In this document: piece by piece, positions 11,301 through 23,457 of the stretch
Layout of the letters: each line of letters starts with the position of its first letter
Numbering within the stretch: the stretch's first letter is position 1
From: Phytopythium helicoides
Taxonomy: Eukaryota; Oomycota; Peronosporomycetes; Pythiales; Pythiaceae
Assembly (NCBI GenBank): GCA_024867545.1
Contig: JANFNE010000011.1
Coordinates: forward strand, 1,407,557-1,471,556
Length of the DNA stretch: 64,000 nucleotides
Direction of reading: 5' to 3'
Made by a program: the position numbers and the translations under genes
The notes under the pieces: generated by a model
Databases searched by the model: none
The model's input: only the letters and a program-made list of their open reading frames with translations
Told to the model about the DNA's origin: nothing

Positions 11301-11712
11301 GATACTATTAGATGGCCATTCAGACGTCTACAGTCATCTCCAACAGATAGATTCTTGCGGGAACACAGCACTTCATTACAGCTACGCTTTTTGTCAGGTA
11401 AATGTTATGTATACCCTCTCAACCTCTCGTTAGTTCTTATGAGGAGATCACTTGTATTGCAGGCCGAGATTTCATCTCTCCTGGAAGAGGTCATGGAATA
11501 CTCTGCGGTTGGTACAGTTACGCATCAGTGAGTATACAGAGAACTAATCTCTGGACTGAAATTAGGAAACTCCAAACGGATTAGGGAAACTGCCCCTTGA
11601 AGTTACCGGATTCCATAAGCGACTTCTCCCCGAAGGCTGCCAAGCTCACATGAAGATCATCGAGACGCGCTTTAAGTGCAAAAAATCACTAACAAGAAGC
11701 TACCCGAAGTGA
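8400..11712 (+). CDS. Ankyrin-repeat protein, many introns
   Basis: Begins with a low-complexity acidic N-terminal region (about 200 residues; DYLDFSSDDESADK) followed by ankyrin-type repeats. Signatures include GWMPLHFAVKSGN, GRTPLHIVAKTRQN, GYTPLHLASRANN, GCNALHLAG and LRTPLHIT, with the last repeats around WGITPTMLAATIDDEAL. Supported introns include 8999-9059, 9568-9624, one ending just before 9770, one ending near 10231 and one beginning at the gtaaat after 11397. The final exon reads to TGA at 11710-11712. The junction around 9305-9390 does not close with normal splice sites: the frame ends in TAG at 9361 and resumes in line at 9364, so an indel or a missed exon is likely. The protein probably acts as an interaction scaffold; its partners are unknown. 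Confidence 0.7.
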
Positions 11713-11800
11713 TCGACTAAAAGGCTCGCATTATTGGTTGGTTAATGAGGTATATACACTCGGGTCATTTCGATCGAGCAGACTGTGCAAAATTGTCCTT

Positions 11801-14218
11801 CTAGAACCCCTCAAATACGTCCTTGCCGTGGAATGGGCGGATGCCTGCTTCCTCCGAGTACGTGTCGAAGTTGGCGGCGTCGAATGGATCCTTGATCGTG
11901 GGCACATATGGGGCCTTCATCGTCTTCTTGACCAGGGAGGAAAAGTCGAACTTTGCATTCGAGAAGAACGGGTGGTTGAGCACATCCTGCATGCCGCCAG
12001 CCAGCGAACCAATGCGCAGCGCCGGATTGGGCTCAAGGAGTTTCAACACCAAGTCCTTTGCATCCGGATCAAACTTGGGGTGGAATTTGACCTGTCCGCG
12101 ACCCTGGAGGATCTTCTCAAAGATCTTGTTCTGGTCATTGTGTTGGAATGGAGTGCGACCAGAAATGAGCTCGTATAACAAACACCCGAGAGCCCAGTGG
12201 TCGACAGCCTTTCCGTGACCTTTGTTTAGCACAAGCTCAGGAGCGAGATACTCTGGAGTGCCGCACAGAGTGAACGAGCGCTCGTATAGAACACCATTGC
12301 GGTGGTATGGTACGTGCTTCGCGAAGCCGAAGTCAACCATTTTGAGGTAGCCAGCACTATCCAGCACCAGGTTCTCCGGCTTCAGGTCTCGGTAGGCGAC
12401 ATTCATCTTCTGAAGGTAGCGAAGTGCCTCGGCGACAGTGGCAGTGTAGAATCTCGCGACCGGAAGGTCGAATGCACCGCACACACCCTTGGCCACCTTG
12501 AAGGATTTCTCGTACAGCAGGCTCCACAGCTCACCACCTTGCACAAGCTCAAAGAGCATATAGAGCTGGTTGGCGTCCGAGAAAGTCTCAAAGAGCTTCA
12601 GCACGAACGGGTGGTCACACTCCGAGATGATGCCCTTCTCGTAAAGCACGTTCTTTTGCTGTTGAGTCTCGACAATGTTGGCCTTCTGCATACATTTTAG
12701 CGCAAAAGCCTGGTTGGAAGGGCGGTGGCGGACGAGGATGACACGGCCGAATGTGCCCGTACCGATCGTGCGGATCTTGTCCAAGTCCTTGAAATGGAAC
12801 TTCTTCGCTGCAACTGGCTTGGTTGTTGAGGTGCTGCTGAGGACGGCCTGTTGCACAAGCTGCTGACGCTGAATCTCGCGCTGCATGATGTGGTCCAGCT
12901 TACCCAAGAGCTTCTCAAACGCATCACGCTGGAGCGTCAGACACTCGACACGCCCAATAGCAACGCAATCAGCCGCGCGAGGCTCGTTGGCCAAAAGTGC
13001 ACGCTCCCCGAAGAACTCGCCTGAACGGAGCTGCATGATCTCGAAACCTGCCTTTCGCACGCTCACCTTGCCGTCAGAGATCATGTAGAAAGTGTCGCCG
13101 GCATCACCCTCCCTGATAATGGTACTTTTGTCTTCGAAGCAAACAACATTTAGCGCATGAGCGAGGATATCAAGCTCGTCATCCGACAGCGACGATAAGA
13201 GAGGAACGCTGCGGAGCACACGGATGCGCATCTGGCGATCGATGAGTGATCGGAGTGGGCCAAGCAGGTTGGTAAACTGACCACGGTCCATGACATAGCA
13301 GTCAACCTGGCCGATCGCGATGCAGTTAGCCTGGCGAGGCTCATTTAGCATCAACGCCATCTCACCAAAGTAGTTGCCGCGATTGAGAATCATGAGCTCC
13401 TTCTCGGCACCATCTGTACCGCGGGACGTACACTTGACCTTGCCTTCCACAATGATGTAGAATGTGTTGCCGACTTCACCTTGGCGAATGATATACTCGC
13501 CATCGGTGAAGCGCTGAAGCTTCAGTGCGGCCGCTACTTTCTGCAACTGGTGGTCGCTGAGGCGCTGGAGAAGCTCCACGTTCTTGAGAAAGTTGACACG
13601 TGAGAGCTGTGTTGTAGATGCGGCAGTAGCCATGATCTTGCGGAACGTCGTGCGCTCAACAGACCACAAGATGCAGCCGGTGGTAGCACGAATCGTGGCC
13701 GCACGCGGGCAGTTATACAGCAGAGCGAGCTCACCAAACGCGTCACCATTGGTGTACTTGCCTACCAGCACGTTGTCCACGATGATGTCGCAGTTTCCGC
13801 TTTCAAGAACATAAAAGCAGTTGCCGGGAGTGCCTTGGGCAATGACTGCGTCGCCGCCCTGCACAGTGGTCATTGCCATGACATCGATCATCTCATCGAG
13901 CTCCGCTTGGTCGAGCGTCGCAAACAGGTAGTGCGACTTGAGAGCCTTGGTGATCATCATCCGTGTCTGGGCATTCTTGGGTACACGGACGTGGGTACTC
14001 ATGTCCAACTCGCCGGGCTCGACAGCACCCTCGTTGATGTTAGCGCGACGAACACCTCGTCGCTCGTTCAGATCCATCACTGCCGAAACCGCGGGGGCAT
14101 CCTGAGCACCGACGACGATCGGACCTGACGCGGCAGTCGCTGTAGAATTGCTGCTCGGGCGAATTGTCGGTGGTGCAGGAGGGAGGATCAAGTCCCGCAT
14201 GCGCTTGGAGAAATCCAT
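11801..14218 (-). CDS. Cyclic-nucleotide-dependent protein kinase, three CNB domains (PKG-like)
   Basis: Single-exon gene, 805 residues. Three tandem cyclic-nucleotide-binding domains precede an AGC-type kinase. Each CNB has a phosphate-binding cassette with the key Glu and Arg: FGELALLYNCPRAAT (161-175), FGEMALMLNEPRQAN (284-298) and FGERALLANEPRAAD (403-417). Kinase landmarks are the glycine loop GTGTFG (486-491), Lys508, YRDLKPEN (609-616), DFG (629-631) and APE (659-661). The C terminus ends in VFEGF, a free FxxF end like that of PKA catalytic subunits. Regulatory and catalytic parts in one chain point to PKG; three CNB domains instead of the two usual in animal PKG resembles protist enzymes. 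Whether cAMP or cGMP binds cannot be told. It would phosphorylate Ser/Thr in second-messenger signalling. Confidence 0.9.
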   Translation of the reverse strand: MDFSKRMRDLILPPAPPTIRPSSNSTATAASGPIVVGAQDAPAVSAVMDLNERRGVRRANINEGAVEPGELDMSTHVRVPKNAQTRMMITKALKSHYLFATLDQAELDEMIDVMAMTTVQGGDAVIAQGTPGNCFYVLESGNCDIIVDNVLVGKYTNGDAFGELALLYNCPRAATIRATTGCILWSVERTTFRKIMATAASTTQLSRVNFLKNVELLQRLSDHQLQKVAAALKLQRFTDGEYIIRQGEVGNTFYIIVEGKVKCTSRGTDGAEKELMILNRGNYFGEMALMLNEPRQANCIAIGQVDCYVMDRGQFTNLLGPLRSLIDRQMRIRVLRSVPLLSSLSDDELDILAHALNVVCFEDKSTIIREGDAGDTFYMISDGKVSVRKAGFEIMQLRSGEFFGERALLANEPRAADCVAIGRVECLTLQRDAFEKLLGKLDHIMQREIQRQQLVQQAVLSSTSTTKPVAAKKFHFKDLDKIRTIGTGTFGRVILVRHRPSNQAFALKCMQKANIVETQQQKNVLYEKGIISECDHPFVLKLFETFSDANQLYMLFELVQGGELWSLLYEKSFKVAKGVCGAFDLPVARFYTATVAEALRYLQKMNVAYRDLKPENLVLDSAGYLKMVDFGFAKHVPYHRNGVLYERSFTLCGTPEYLAPELVLNKGHGKAVDHWALGCLLYELISGRTPFQHNDQNKIFEKILQGRGQVKFHPKFDPDAKDLVLKLLEPNPALRIGSLAGGMQDVLNHPFFSNAKFDFSSLVKKTMKAPYVPTIKDPFDAANFDTYSEEAGIRPFHGKDVFEGF

Positions 14219-14762
14219 GGTTTCTTGATGTCGGCCAAAAGAGTCTCCCTCTTTGGAGTAGAAGGAGACGAGGACCCTGGAAGACCAGCGGTCCGAGGAA
14301 AGAGCAGAAGGTTGCTCGAGAGGCTAGGAGGCTAGCTTGCTTGTGTTTGGCGCTCAAAATGTTTGGAAGTGAGATGGCTGGAGATTAGTTCGACCAGCCC
14401 TTGATCTCAAGATGCCTCTCTGTCGTGTTCCTCCAATCTTGGCGCAGACCAAGAGGCTGAGGTTCCTGAAAGGTGATCAGAGAGGAATATGGTGCGGTCA
14501 GAATCGCTCTAAATATCCCAGCACGCATTTGGAACGCACGAAATTGACTCAGGATAAGCGCACGACCAACTATGAATATCACGTCGAGTTCCAACTTGAA
14601 GTGATTCGTAGCCAACATTCGATAGTTGAAGTTTTGAAGAGTGATAGTCAAATCCGAGTCCCACACGAACCGACGCGCCTGGTCGAGGTCTAGCGACTTT
14701 GGCGGAGTATCACACCCTTGCTGCTGACTTAGAGCTGATCCTAGACAAGTGGCAAGGCAGGA
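14219..14762. promoter_or_regulatory. Divergent promoter region, PKG-like / CFAP54
   Basis: About 540 bp between divergent start codons. No open frame looks coding. A CCAATCTT sequence occurs near 14441. Nothing else recognised. Confidence 0.4.
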
Positions 14763-17700
14763 ATGCTTGGTGCGGGCTCGCCCTCGAAGCGAATCCCCAG
14801 TCATCCCTCAGTTAGAACAGCTGAGCAGCAAGATAATGTACTTGTTGGGCAATATGAACGCGAGTTTCACGCAATATTGAAGCCTGCACTCGACCGCAAC
14901 GAATCCGAAGAGCGTGCATATTTCGGCTCTATCGCTGAGAAGCTATCGCGCACCTTACGCCGACTGTTGATACTTGAGCCTAACCAGATGAGGCGAGTGA
15001 ACAAGCTGGAGCTCCTGCTATCATTTGGGGACATGCTGTATCTTGTGCGAGAGTTCAGAGCAGCATCCCTTTTCTTCTACAAGCCAGCGCTTCAATTGAT
15101 CGATCCAAAGGCAAATTCCTCTAATTGTTCTGGCGAGCCCTCCCTCCCGCAAAATAAACAAGGTCAGATGTATATTCGAAGTATGTTTGGAGTCGCGTCG
15201 TGCTGTATTCAACGAGAACAACTTCTGGATCCGTACATTCGACAACCCGGTACACTCGAGCGCCTGGATGAAGCTCTTAAAATGATTCAAGATGGGATGC
15301 GTCTTGCCGTTGATCTTGAAATGAATTATACGGGACAATTTGCATGGCTGCTGCTGAACGGGTCGATTGCAATCTTTTCTACGACTACTCCTCTTATAAG
15401 ATTGGGGTTTTCGCAAGAAGCAGTGTCGTATCTCAAATGGTGTCTACTCGCACTGAACTCATCCGTGATGCTATCAACTACTCAGTTTATCCTGTGGAAG
15501 CTACAGTTGACTGCTTTAATATGTGCATGCTACGACACACTAGCCGTTACAGATACGCATCACAGGGACAAGTATCGCAGGGCTGCGCAAGCTTGTGCTG
15601 AATGTGCTCTTGGGTTAGTTCAGAGACTACGTAAGGAAGAAGAACTTGACTTGCCACTTCCAGAAACAACCAAACAGACTCTGGATCGAGCACAATCGAT
15701 TGCGACTATATTGATCACGTGGACGAAGGCTACAGATTTGAGCCAGCTTAGTACGGCAATTGAATCCGCCTTCATTGAGCCAGTAGATCGTATACGAGCG
15801 GCAGTGGACTACATGGAGCGGATCACAATGCAGACACATGATAGGAACCACGGATGTAGTTTCCTCGCTTCTTACCCACCAGAGGATGCAGGAGCTATGA
15901 AATCCCTTTGCTCTTTCGTGATGGATATCATACTTCCACTTTCTGAGCAGCTCAACACAGGTGAAAAAAGCAATACAGCAAAAGCCCGTAACACCCTGGA
16001 ATCGATATTCCCTATATCGCTTCATCTTGCAATGTTACGCTACTACTACTGCCTTGGCCCTTCCAGTTCTTCGAATCTGACTATTATGATCACGAGCATC
16101 AGAAACAGAATGTCAGAACCGAAAGAGGGAATATTAGAGCAAGACACGACAGCCATCCGGCATGTCATCACTATATTTGAAGGACTCGATGCCGTCAGAA
16201 ATAGTAAGCTTTCAAGTGGTAATGAACACGAAACGTTGCTGACGACGTCGGCTGCAGATGAAAAGAGTCTACGCAAACTCGCGAGCTCTCTTCGCCAATG
16301 CATATTGGAAGATTGCGGTAGTTTCTGCGAGAAAAACCGCGATCTATTAATTGCAGTTACACTTATCATTTGGGAAGAATCTAAAGTGCTACTCAAAGCA
16401 ACTGAATCCATCGATGCTGCTAAACTTCCACCAAGAGAGATACAGCTTTTGCTGAGACTATTAGAGTCGATCCACCTTGTATTCGATGCATCAGAGTTTG
16501 AGGACACCTTGCTTCACTCTCACATTGTACTTCAATTAGGAAGTCTTCTACTAACAACTGGGCAGCCACGAGTCGCATACCAAGTTGCTCATCAAATGAT
16601 ACAAAGAATCGATGAACATCGGGATCGGATTGCTCAAATTGATTCTTTCAGAAAGACCACTATCACCCAACAACTTTGTACAAACTCAACATTTGCACCC
16701 GGGCTTTCAGATGCTACTTTTTCGTGCTGCTTCTCGCTCAGCGACTTAATGACGAAGATTGATTCAAATTTGAAAGAGAGGGATGATGTTGGTGTGAATG
16801 GGACAGGATCGCAGTTTGGCCGCCTTCATCAAGATCTTGGATGCGCTCAAACTGATTTGCTCCTCCTACTCTATCGAGCGGAATTAAAGGCAGCGTCGAT
16901 TACAAATACGCAACCGCCTTTGCCTTTAGGAGACAAGTGCAGTAAGTTTGATACAACTTCAAGTCAATTTTTATCCGACGTTGAGTCTCGAATGGTCTCG
17001 CTATGTCTTCACAATGGGTACCGAAAGGCGCTATTTTTCATCCAGCAACTCATGCATCCATCTCAAACAACAGAGAATCTCGTTCAGATTGCTGAGGAGT
17101 GTTTCAAAGCCCTGAGACGCATGGAAAAGCACGAGCGTAATGCACATTCGCGAGCGACAAACGCTATGAAGTCGAATTCAAACTCATCAAGCACATCGGT
17201 AAAAATCAATAACGTCCCACTTGCCCCAGTTGTCATCACACGAGCGAGCTCGCTGATGGTAGTGAAGATAGTAGAGATTGATGCCTCTCGACATGTTGTT
17301 CATAACCGACCGGTTTGCTTCTACATGATCTACGGAAAGCCCGTAGGAGCAGGCACAGCCGTCTCCCTAAACAATAACCAACTACCTGGCACAGCTTCAC
17401 CAATTTTCCCATCGGAACACATGCTTATTACGATCTCAGGCTTAGTACCAAATGAGAGCTACGTGTTTGCTGTCGCAGCATATGACGAGCGAGGAGAGCT
17501 GATCAATGGTATTGGTGCAACATCGGAGCCTGTTATCGCACTAAACCCGCTTCCATTGCCTTTGTGTTACGGATATTTTGCGCAGACTTGTCAGACAATC
17601 ATGTTAACAAGTCATGCCAAAAGAGCTGCAAAACACTTGTACAGTTTGGTCGTGTCGTCCAAGTGTGCGCAGCGATATTTGTGGCAAGCTAATCCATATT

Positions 17701-20700
17701 ACCGACAGGCTCTCCGACGAGAAATCATAGCTAAGCTTCCAGTTCCAATTCTAGACCAATGCGCACGTGCTTTGTACATCCTAAACTACGACGAGATTGG
17801 AGATCCCGAGCTAGATGGTATGCTAATATCAAACGAGCCCGGTGGGCAATCACTCCTTAGTTCTCAAGTTGCTGTACTTGAATCGGTTCGTCAAATCGTC
17901 ATCGGGGTTGAGATTGCGGCTGCTGCGGGGAATCAGTCGGTCACATTACAGCTTTGCTTTAAAGGCTACCGAATTTTGCTACCACTTCTTCATCTAACAA
18001 GCGGGTGTGGAGGAGCGGTATATCCTTCGCTTGTGACCCTTATTCAGGTTGGCCTTGCACTCACCTGCCCTGCTAGTATATCTTCAGCTGACTTTCTCTT
18101 TTTCTATCTGGTTCTTTTGAACAGGCACTCCAGGAAGTTGAGCGCGATGTATGGGGAGTAGAAGCCAGAAAACTATTTGCGCGTCTTCAATTCGAGCTCT
18201 TTCGCATCTTGACTCTTCAGGATAATCACGAAGTATCTGAATCAACGAATTCACTTCTTTTGCCACTACAAAGTGTCGTCCATAGCTTGACCGATACGGC
18301 TGAACTGCTGGAGGTGCAGTGTCTCGATGAAGCGCTTGCATTGCGCCAGTTTTGCAGCACATCAGCTAGCATTCAAGGAAGCCCTCCCTCTCAAACGTCT
18401 TCTGCACCTACAACGAAAAGTACCTCCAACGCACAAAAATCTATTGGAACGCCACAACAAACGCCTCGATCTCCTGAGGATAGTGGTTCCCGTGAGAACA
18501 GAAACATGCCGTCGATTCGAGATCTCTTGGTCAGCGCAAGCTGTGATGCGGAAAAAGCTCTGAAACAACTGGAACCACGCTTGTATTCCGACAAACGCCA
18601 CATTGAAGTATCGTGCAAAGTGGCAAGTGCAGCTCTACCTCATCACAACCTTGACGAAGTAGAAGTGTTTCTGTTGACACTGAAAGCAACGGGCGATGTC
18701 AGCGAAAACTTTCGGTCCGTGTTGAAAGCAGTAGGTGCAGAGTCGCTATTAGAGACAAATCCTCAAAGTGAATCTACTCCTCCAGATCCCGCTTTGTCTC
18801 CGCGATCGCCAATAACGTCGTCAATAAGCCAAGATAATGTTGCCAGAACCTGTACCAGCGAATTCGATTCCGAGTCTCTGACAGGTCCTGATGATATGTA
18901 CCTCTATCAGTGGTGTGTGGAGCTCATGTTCCTGCAAGCCATCGTCACGGTAGGTTGATGCTTATAACCAATGCTTTGGAAAATGCCCTAATACCAATTC
19001 TTTTGTGGCGTTAGCATCGAAGGATTATCGTGTTGGGCAAAACCATCATCGACATCTGCGTTTCGCGTGGTCCTCTCACAGAAGATTGTATCCACAGTAT
19101 AATGCAGAGCGAAGAAGTACATTTACCACCTTCAGCATCTGACTGCTCGGCAACATCTCTGTACGACGTTGATACATCAGACCAAGTCCATGCATCGAGT
19201 TCACCGAACACGAGTGATCACGAAAAGTACAAGAACTTGATTTTTCAGTATATTGCAAAGATTGCTGCAGGTTGTCAGCTCTTTTACCGAGCGCGGTGTT
19301 GGCAAAGCCTTCAGGTCGCAATTCAGCATTTGTGGAACACAATCATGCACATTTGGATTTCACCAAGCGAACTGGCTCGATCCAAGGCTCTCGTCTCCCA
19401 ACTAGCCGTATGCACAAACACTATTTTGGACGTCATTGAGCAGTATGTAGCATCAGGTACAACTTTTGAGTCCATGTTTTCAAACCGAGATCAGCAATCT
19501 GAACATGAACAGGCACCAGCGTCAACATTGATAGCGGCATCCACGATCGCAAAACTTCGAGTGAACGGCACATGGCTTTCAAGCCTTGTAACATATTCAA
19601 TCCGGGTGTTTGCGTGTGCTGGAAGTTGGGAGCGAATAGTTCGTATGGGCGAGCGCTATTACGCATGTTGTGGTAGTACCCACGAAGGCAGTCGGTTCTC
19701 CGAGCTCAATTTTCCCATACTAGTGCACGCACAAAACCAGATTCTCCGACAACACAATGAAGCACTAGTCAGCGCCCAAGCAGAACATCTAGCTTTTGTA
19801 TCAGCTTTTCAAGAGCAATCGGCGAAACGAAAAAAGAAAAAGTCACGGCTTGTGGTTGAGGAAGTTGCAACGCCTGAAGAGCTTGCGTTTCGTGCGCGAG
19901 AAGCTGAGATGCAGATATCTATTCATGAGTTAACTTCGACTAGAGACCGCGAGGACGCTGAGCTGCAGCATCTGAAGCAGTTGCACGAAGAGATCGAGAG
20001 AGCCAGAAACAAAGGCCAGCTTGCACTAGATACTGCTCGTGAATTAGTAATCGACTATCACCGTCGGCTTTCCATACTTGCAGCCCAAACAATCTCGACA
20101 AACGACAAAGGTGACCTGGTCATTCTCCGCCGGCAAATAGTCAGTGCATTTGCACACAGTATTGTGAGTTGCCGACAAAAGAGGCAGAAGCACCTTGTAT
20201 GCCAAGCACAAGAAGAGCTCGGCGATTTTTTTCTTTCACTTGGCGATCAAGCAAACGCTGTCAAGAGCTGGCACGAGTGCCTAGACAACGCGTACTCGAC
20301 CTTACGAGCTCTTAATACCTGGCGGACGATAATTACTGTTGATTGTGATGATAATAAGGCAATCAACGGTGATGCAAATGCTGCGAATGTCGAGGGAGAA
20401 GAGCTATGGGTGGCCCTTCAGAGCTTCAGTGTTCTAGGAAAGCTACAACTCCATTATGGAACACAAAGTAGTCACAAGGCACTTGAATGCTCACTTATGG
20501 CTGCAACAGTTTTTACTCGACTCTACTCATGCTCACTCCCTCATCCTACTAAGCCGTTTATGTTTGGGTACTACAGCTTGCGAGGCAACTTCTGGCCAGG
20601 AAGAGACGTCTTCCTAGGATCCGAGAGTGCCTCGCTGTTTACGATCACTCTGGGACTTATCAACACTATCGAATCCCTTCTCCAGTATGGAGTCGAGCAC

Positions 20701-23343
20701 GCGGTCGCTGCCATGCCAGTAGTGACAGGATACGAGTATGTGGCGTCGTATTATTTGAATGATCCGCTGCATTCCGCAAACGCGCGGCGCTTGCGCATGA
20801 TGGCACTTACATTTACTGGTAGATATCGAGAAGCATTTGCACTTTTACCCCATATTCTCAAACGTGGTCCAAATCCGGTGTTCTGTGACAACGAGGGACT
20901 TCAGCATACGTCTAACGTTGCTGCTATTACATGGTTGGCTTCGATTGACCTCTCAAAACTTGCAGTCGAACTGAAAGAGGAACACGCATACACGGATGAA
21001 TTGGTGAAATGCATTCTCTTAAGTGTGCTTTATTTGATGGTGAAACTCGCGACAAGTGATGAGCATACTGAAATGCAAGCAAAAGGTTGGCGTACTCGTG
21101 CACAAAGCATGGTATCAGAGATGTTGGACATTCTCAGCTTCGATGCCAAGCGACAAACAAATACCACACCAGATGAAGGAAGCTCTCCTCCTTTCGAGAA
21201 AGATTGCCAAAAAGATCCATGGGAAATCACATTGTTGTATCAGATGCGTTGCCAAGTCCATCTTCTTCAAAGCAGTATCGCTCTCTCGACTGGCCAATGG
21301 GAAACAGCAGCACATCTTTCTCAACTAGGGCTGGCTCAATTATTAGCATCCGATGCTCTGTTGAAGGGCAAAGATCAAGGGCTGGCGCACTCGCTAAACA
21401 TTGATCTTGAGCTGAAATTCTCGCCTTGCAATCAACGTGCCACTCTTATGGCAAAATGCCGACTTCAAGAAATTTCTTGCCATATTTCTCGAGGGAATGT
21501 GCACTCGGCAATTGCTGCTGCTGATATTGGCATTCGCGAGACTCAAGAAGTAGAAGAAAAGCTGTTCTGCAGTCACCTTCAGCTAAGCAGAGCCCTGGCG
21601 TTAGCACAGCTTGGACATCTAAACACTGCCATCTCAGTACTAGAAGAACTGGATCACTCTCTAGTTGAAAATCATTGTGCTGAACGATCGATTTTGCATG
21701 TACGAGTTCTAGATGCTCTCAGCGCACTATTGCGTGTGCAAGCTACCATCAGTGCAGATACAACATTATTGCAACAAATCTGTCGCAACTTGACAGTCGC
21801 GAAACGCGAGGTCGACAGCTTTCTCTGCTCAGAAGGATGGGTGGGCATCGCTAAACCCAGTCCGATCGACTTTGCTCATCGCAGCAGGGTTTTGAACGTC
21901 CATCACACGTCGCTGCCTTTGTTTGTCGTTGTTAGTCTCAATCTAGCCCAAGCACTCACAAGTTGCCCTGGAACAACAACCCTTGCACCGGAGTTAGTCA
22001 TGAAGCGTGCGTTAGATCTAGTCCAGTCAGCCCTGCTTGTTCTTAGTGAAGGATCATTTCCACGCCAGATGAAAGTAGTAAAGTCGCAGCTACTATTGCT
22101 GGGTGGTGCAATCCTGCGAAAGAAACTTGTATCTACCATCAAAGAGAATGGGTGGAACGAAACGACTTCCAAGATGTTATTTAACGAATGTGCTGCCTCC
22201 TTAAAGCAAAGCGTTCAAGTTAGTATCACTGAGGGTGGCCATGATCGATCACTGATGAGGAAGGCACTTACTGAACTAGTTGAGTTATTTATGATGGGCT
22301 GTTTTCCAAGTGACAAAGATGAACATGTCAGTGCCGCATTCCATTTTTTGGGTATTGCTGGTCGGTTGTACCAGCAAGAAGTGATGCTATTTGACTCAGT
22401 TGAGCTCCAGCTATCACCAGAACCACTCAACACGAGCTCCCTCTCGGCTGACCAGCAACTACCGGCACACATAACAGAGGCTATTCTCGCATTGAATGAG
22501 AGCACAAACGAAAGCAGCCTCGACGAGGCTAATAAAATTGCTCCTGTAGTACCAGATGCTTCGAAAAAAGCGTCTACTGCTATTCCAGATCGTCGCCCTC
22601 AACTTGATGCTGTGCAGGTCGTCAATTACTTTGTAAGAGTATGGAGAGAGCTGCAAATGCTTCCCGGAAAAGAAGTTGCTCTTGATGCTGCACTACGTAT
22701 TCACTATTTTTTGGTGCAAACTCACACCAAGTACTCGAAGATGTGCTGTCTCAGCGAGCTTTCACAGGTGCCGACTCTTGCTCCTGAGATAGTCCCCGGG
22801 TTGGTTTGTGTTCACTGGTGTCAGGATCTAACACCAGGCATTAATACCATCAACACGATGTTACAGCCTGATCAATCTAATATCTCGCTCCTATTTACGC
22901 TTGGGACGACCAAAATCGAAATGTCTGAGAGCGTCACTTCCGACTCAGCATTCAACCGCATGGAGCGCTTTGTAACAATGCCACTACTCAGCAAGCGTGC
23001 TGGATTATCTTCCGCCGCAATTCTCGAAGCCCGTGAAGAGCTTTGTCGCCTTCGAGTGGATATGGAAGACGACGCGTCACTAATTATCGATAAAGCAAGC
23101 TTCCACGTGCGATATCGCTTGATATTGCATCAACTCCAACTTGTCTTTCGGAAGGCAAAGCATTTTGAGACCCAGCCAGACTCTCAGCACACGGATGTGG
23201 TTTGCGATTTATTTGGTAATCCGATCCCACTTGCGTGCACTCTGGATATTGTCAAGGTGTTGGAGGACGTGTTTACCTTCACCAAAGCTGTTTCCGTGGC
23301 CGACAACAATCTCTGTTATTTCCTTCGCGATCTCCTTGATTGA
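14763..23343 (+). CDS. CFAP54: Cilia- and flagella-associated protein 54 (central apparatus)
   Basis: Giant protein of 2812 residues from three exons: 14763-18047, 18125-18949 and 19015-23343; both joins are phase 0. CFAP54/FAP54 is a scaffold of the C1d projection of the axonemal central pair, needed for flagellar beat control. The N terminus (GQYEREFHAILKPALDRN ... LLSFGDMLYLVREFRAASLFFY) and the overall alpha-solenoid, TPR-like composition match the family. A fibronectin-III-like segment lies at about residues 820-930 (FYMIYGKPVGAGTAV ... ISGLVPNESYVFAVAAYDERG), and a basic coiled stretch (SAKRKKKKSRLVVEEVATPEE) occurs in the third exon. The length is near the roughly 3000 residues of animal CFAP54. 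Assigned by recognition, not by search; the family is fairly sure, fine domain borders are not. Confidence 0.8.
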
Positions 23344-23457
23344 GTTCCCAACATTTGTCGTCAAGAAATGAATAGGGTGGATTCCATTTGTAAACATAAG
23401 TTGGTATCGTCGAAACAACGAACATTTTTCTTTTCTTTGTTATTTCACTTCGACTCG

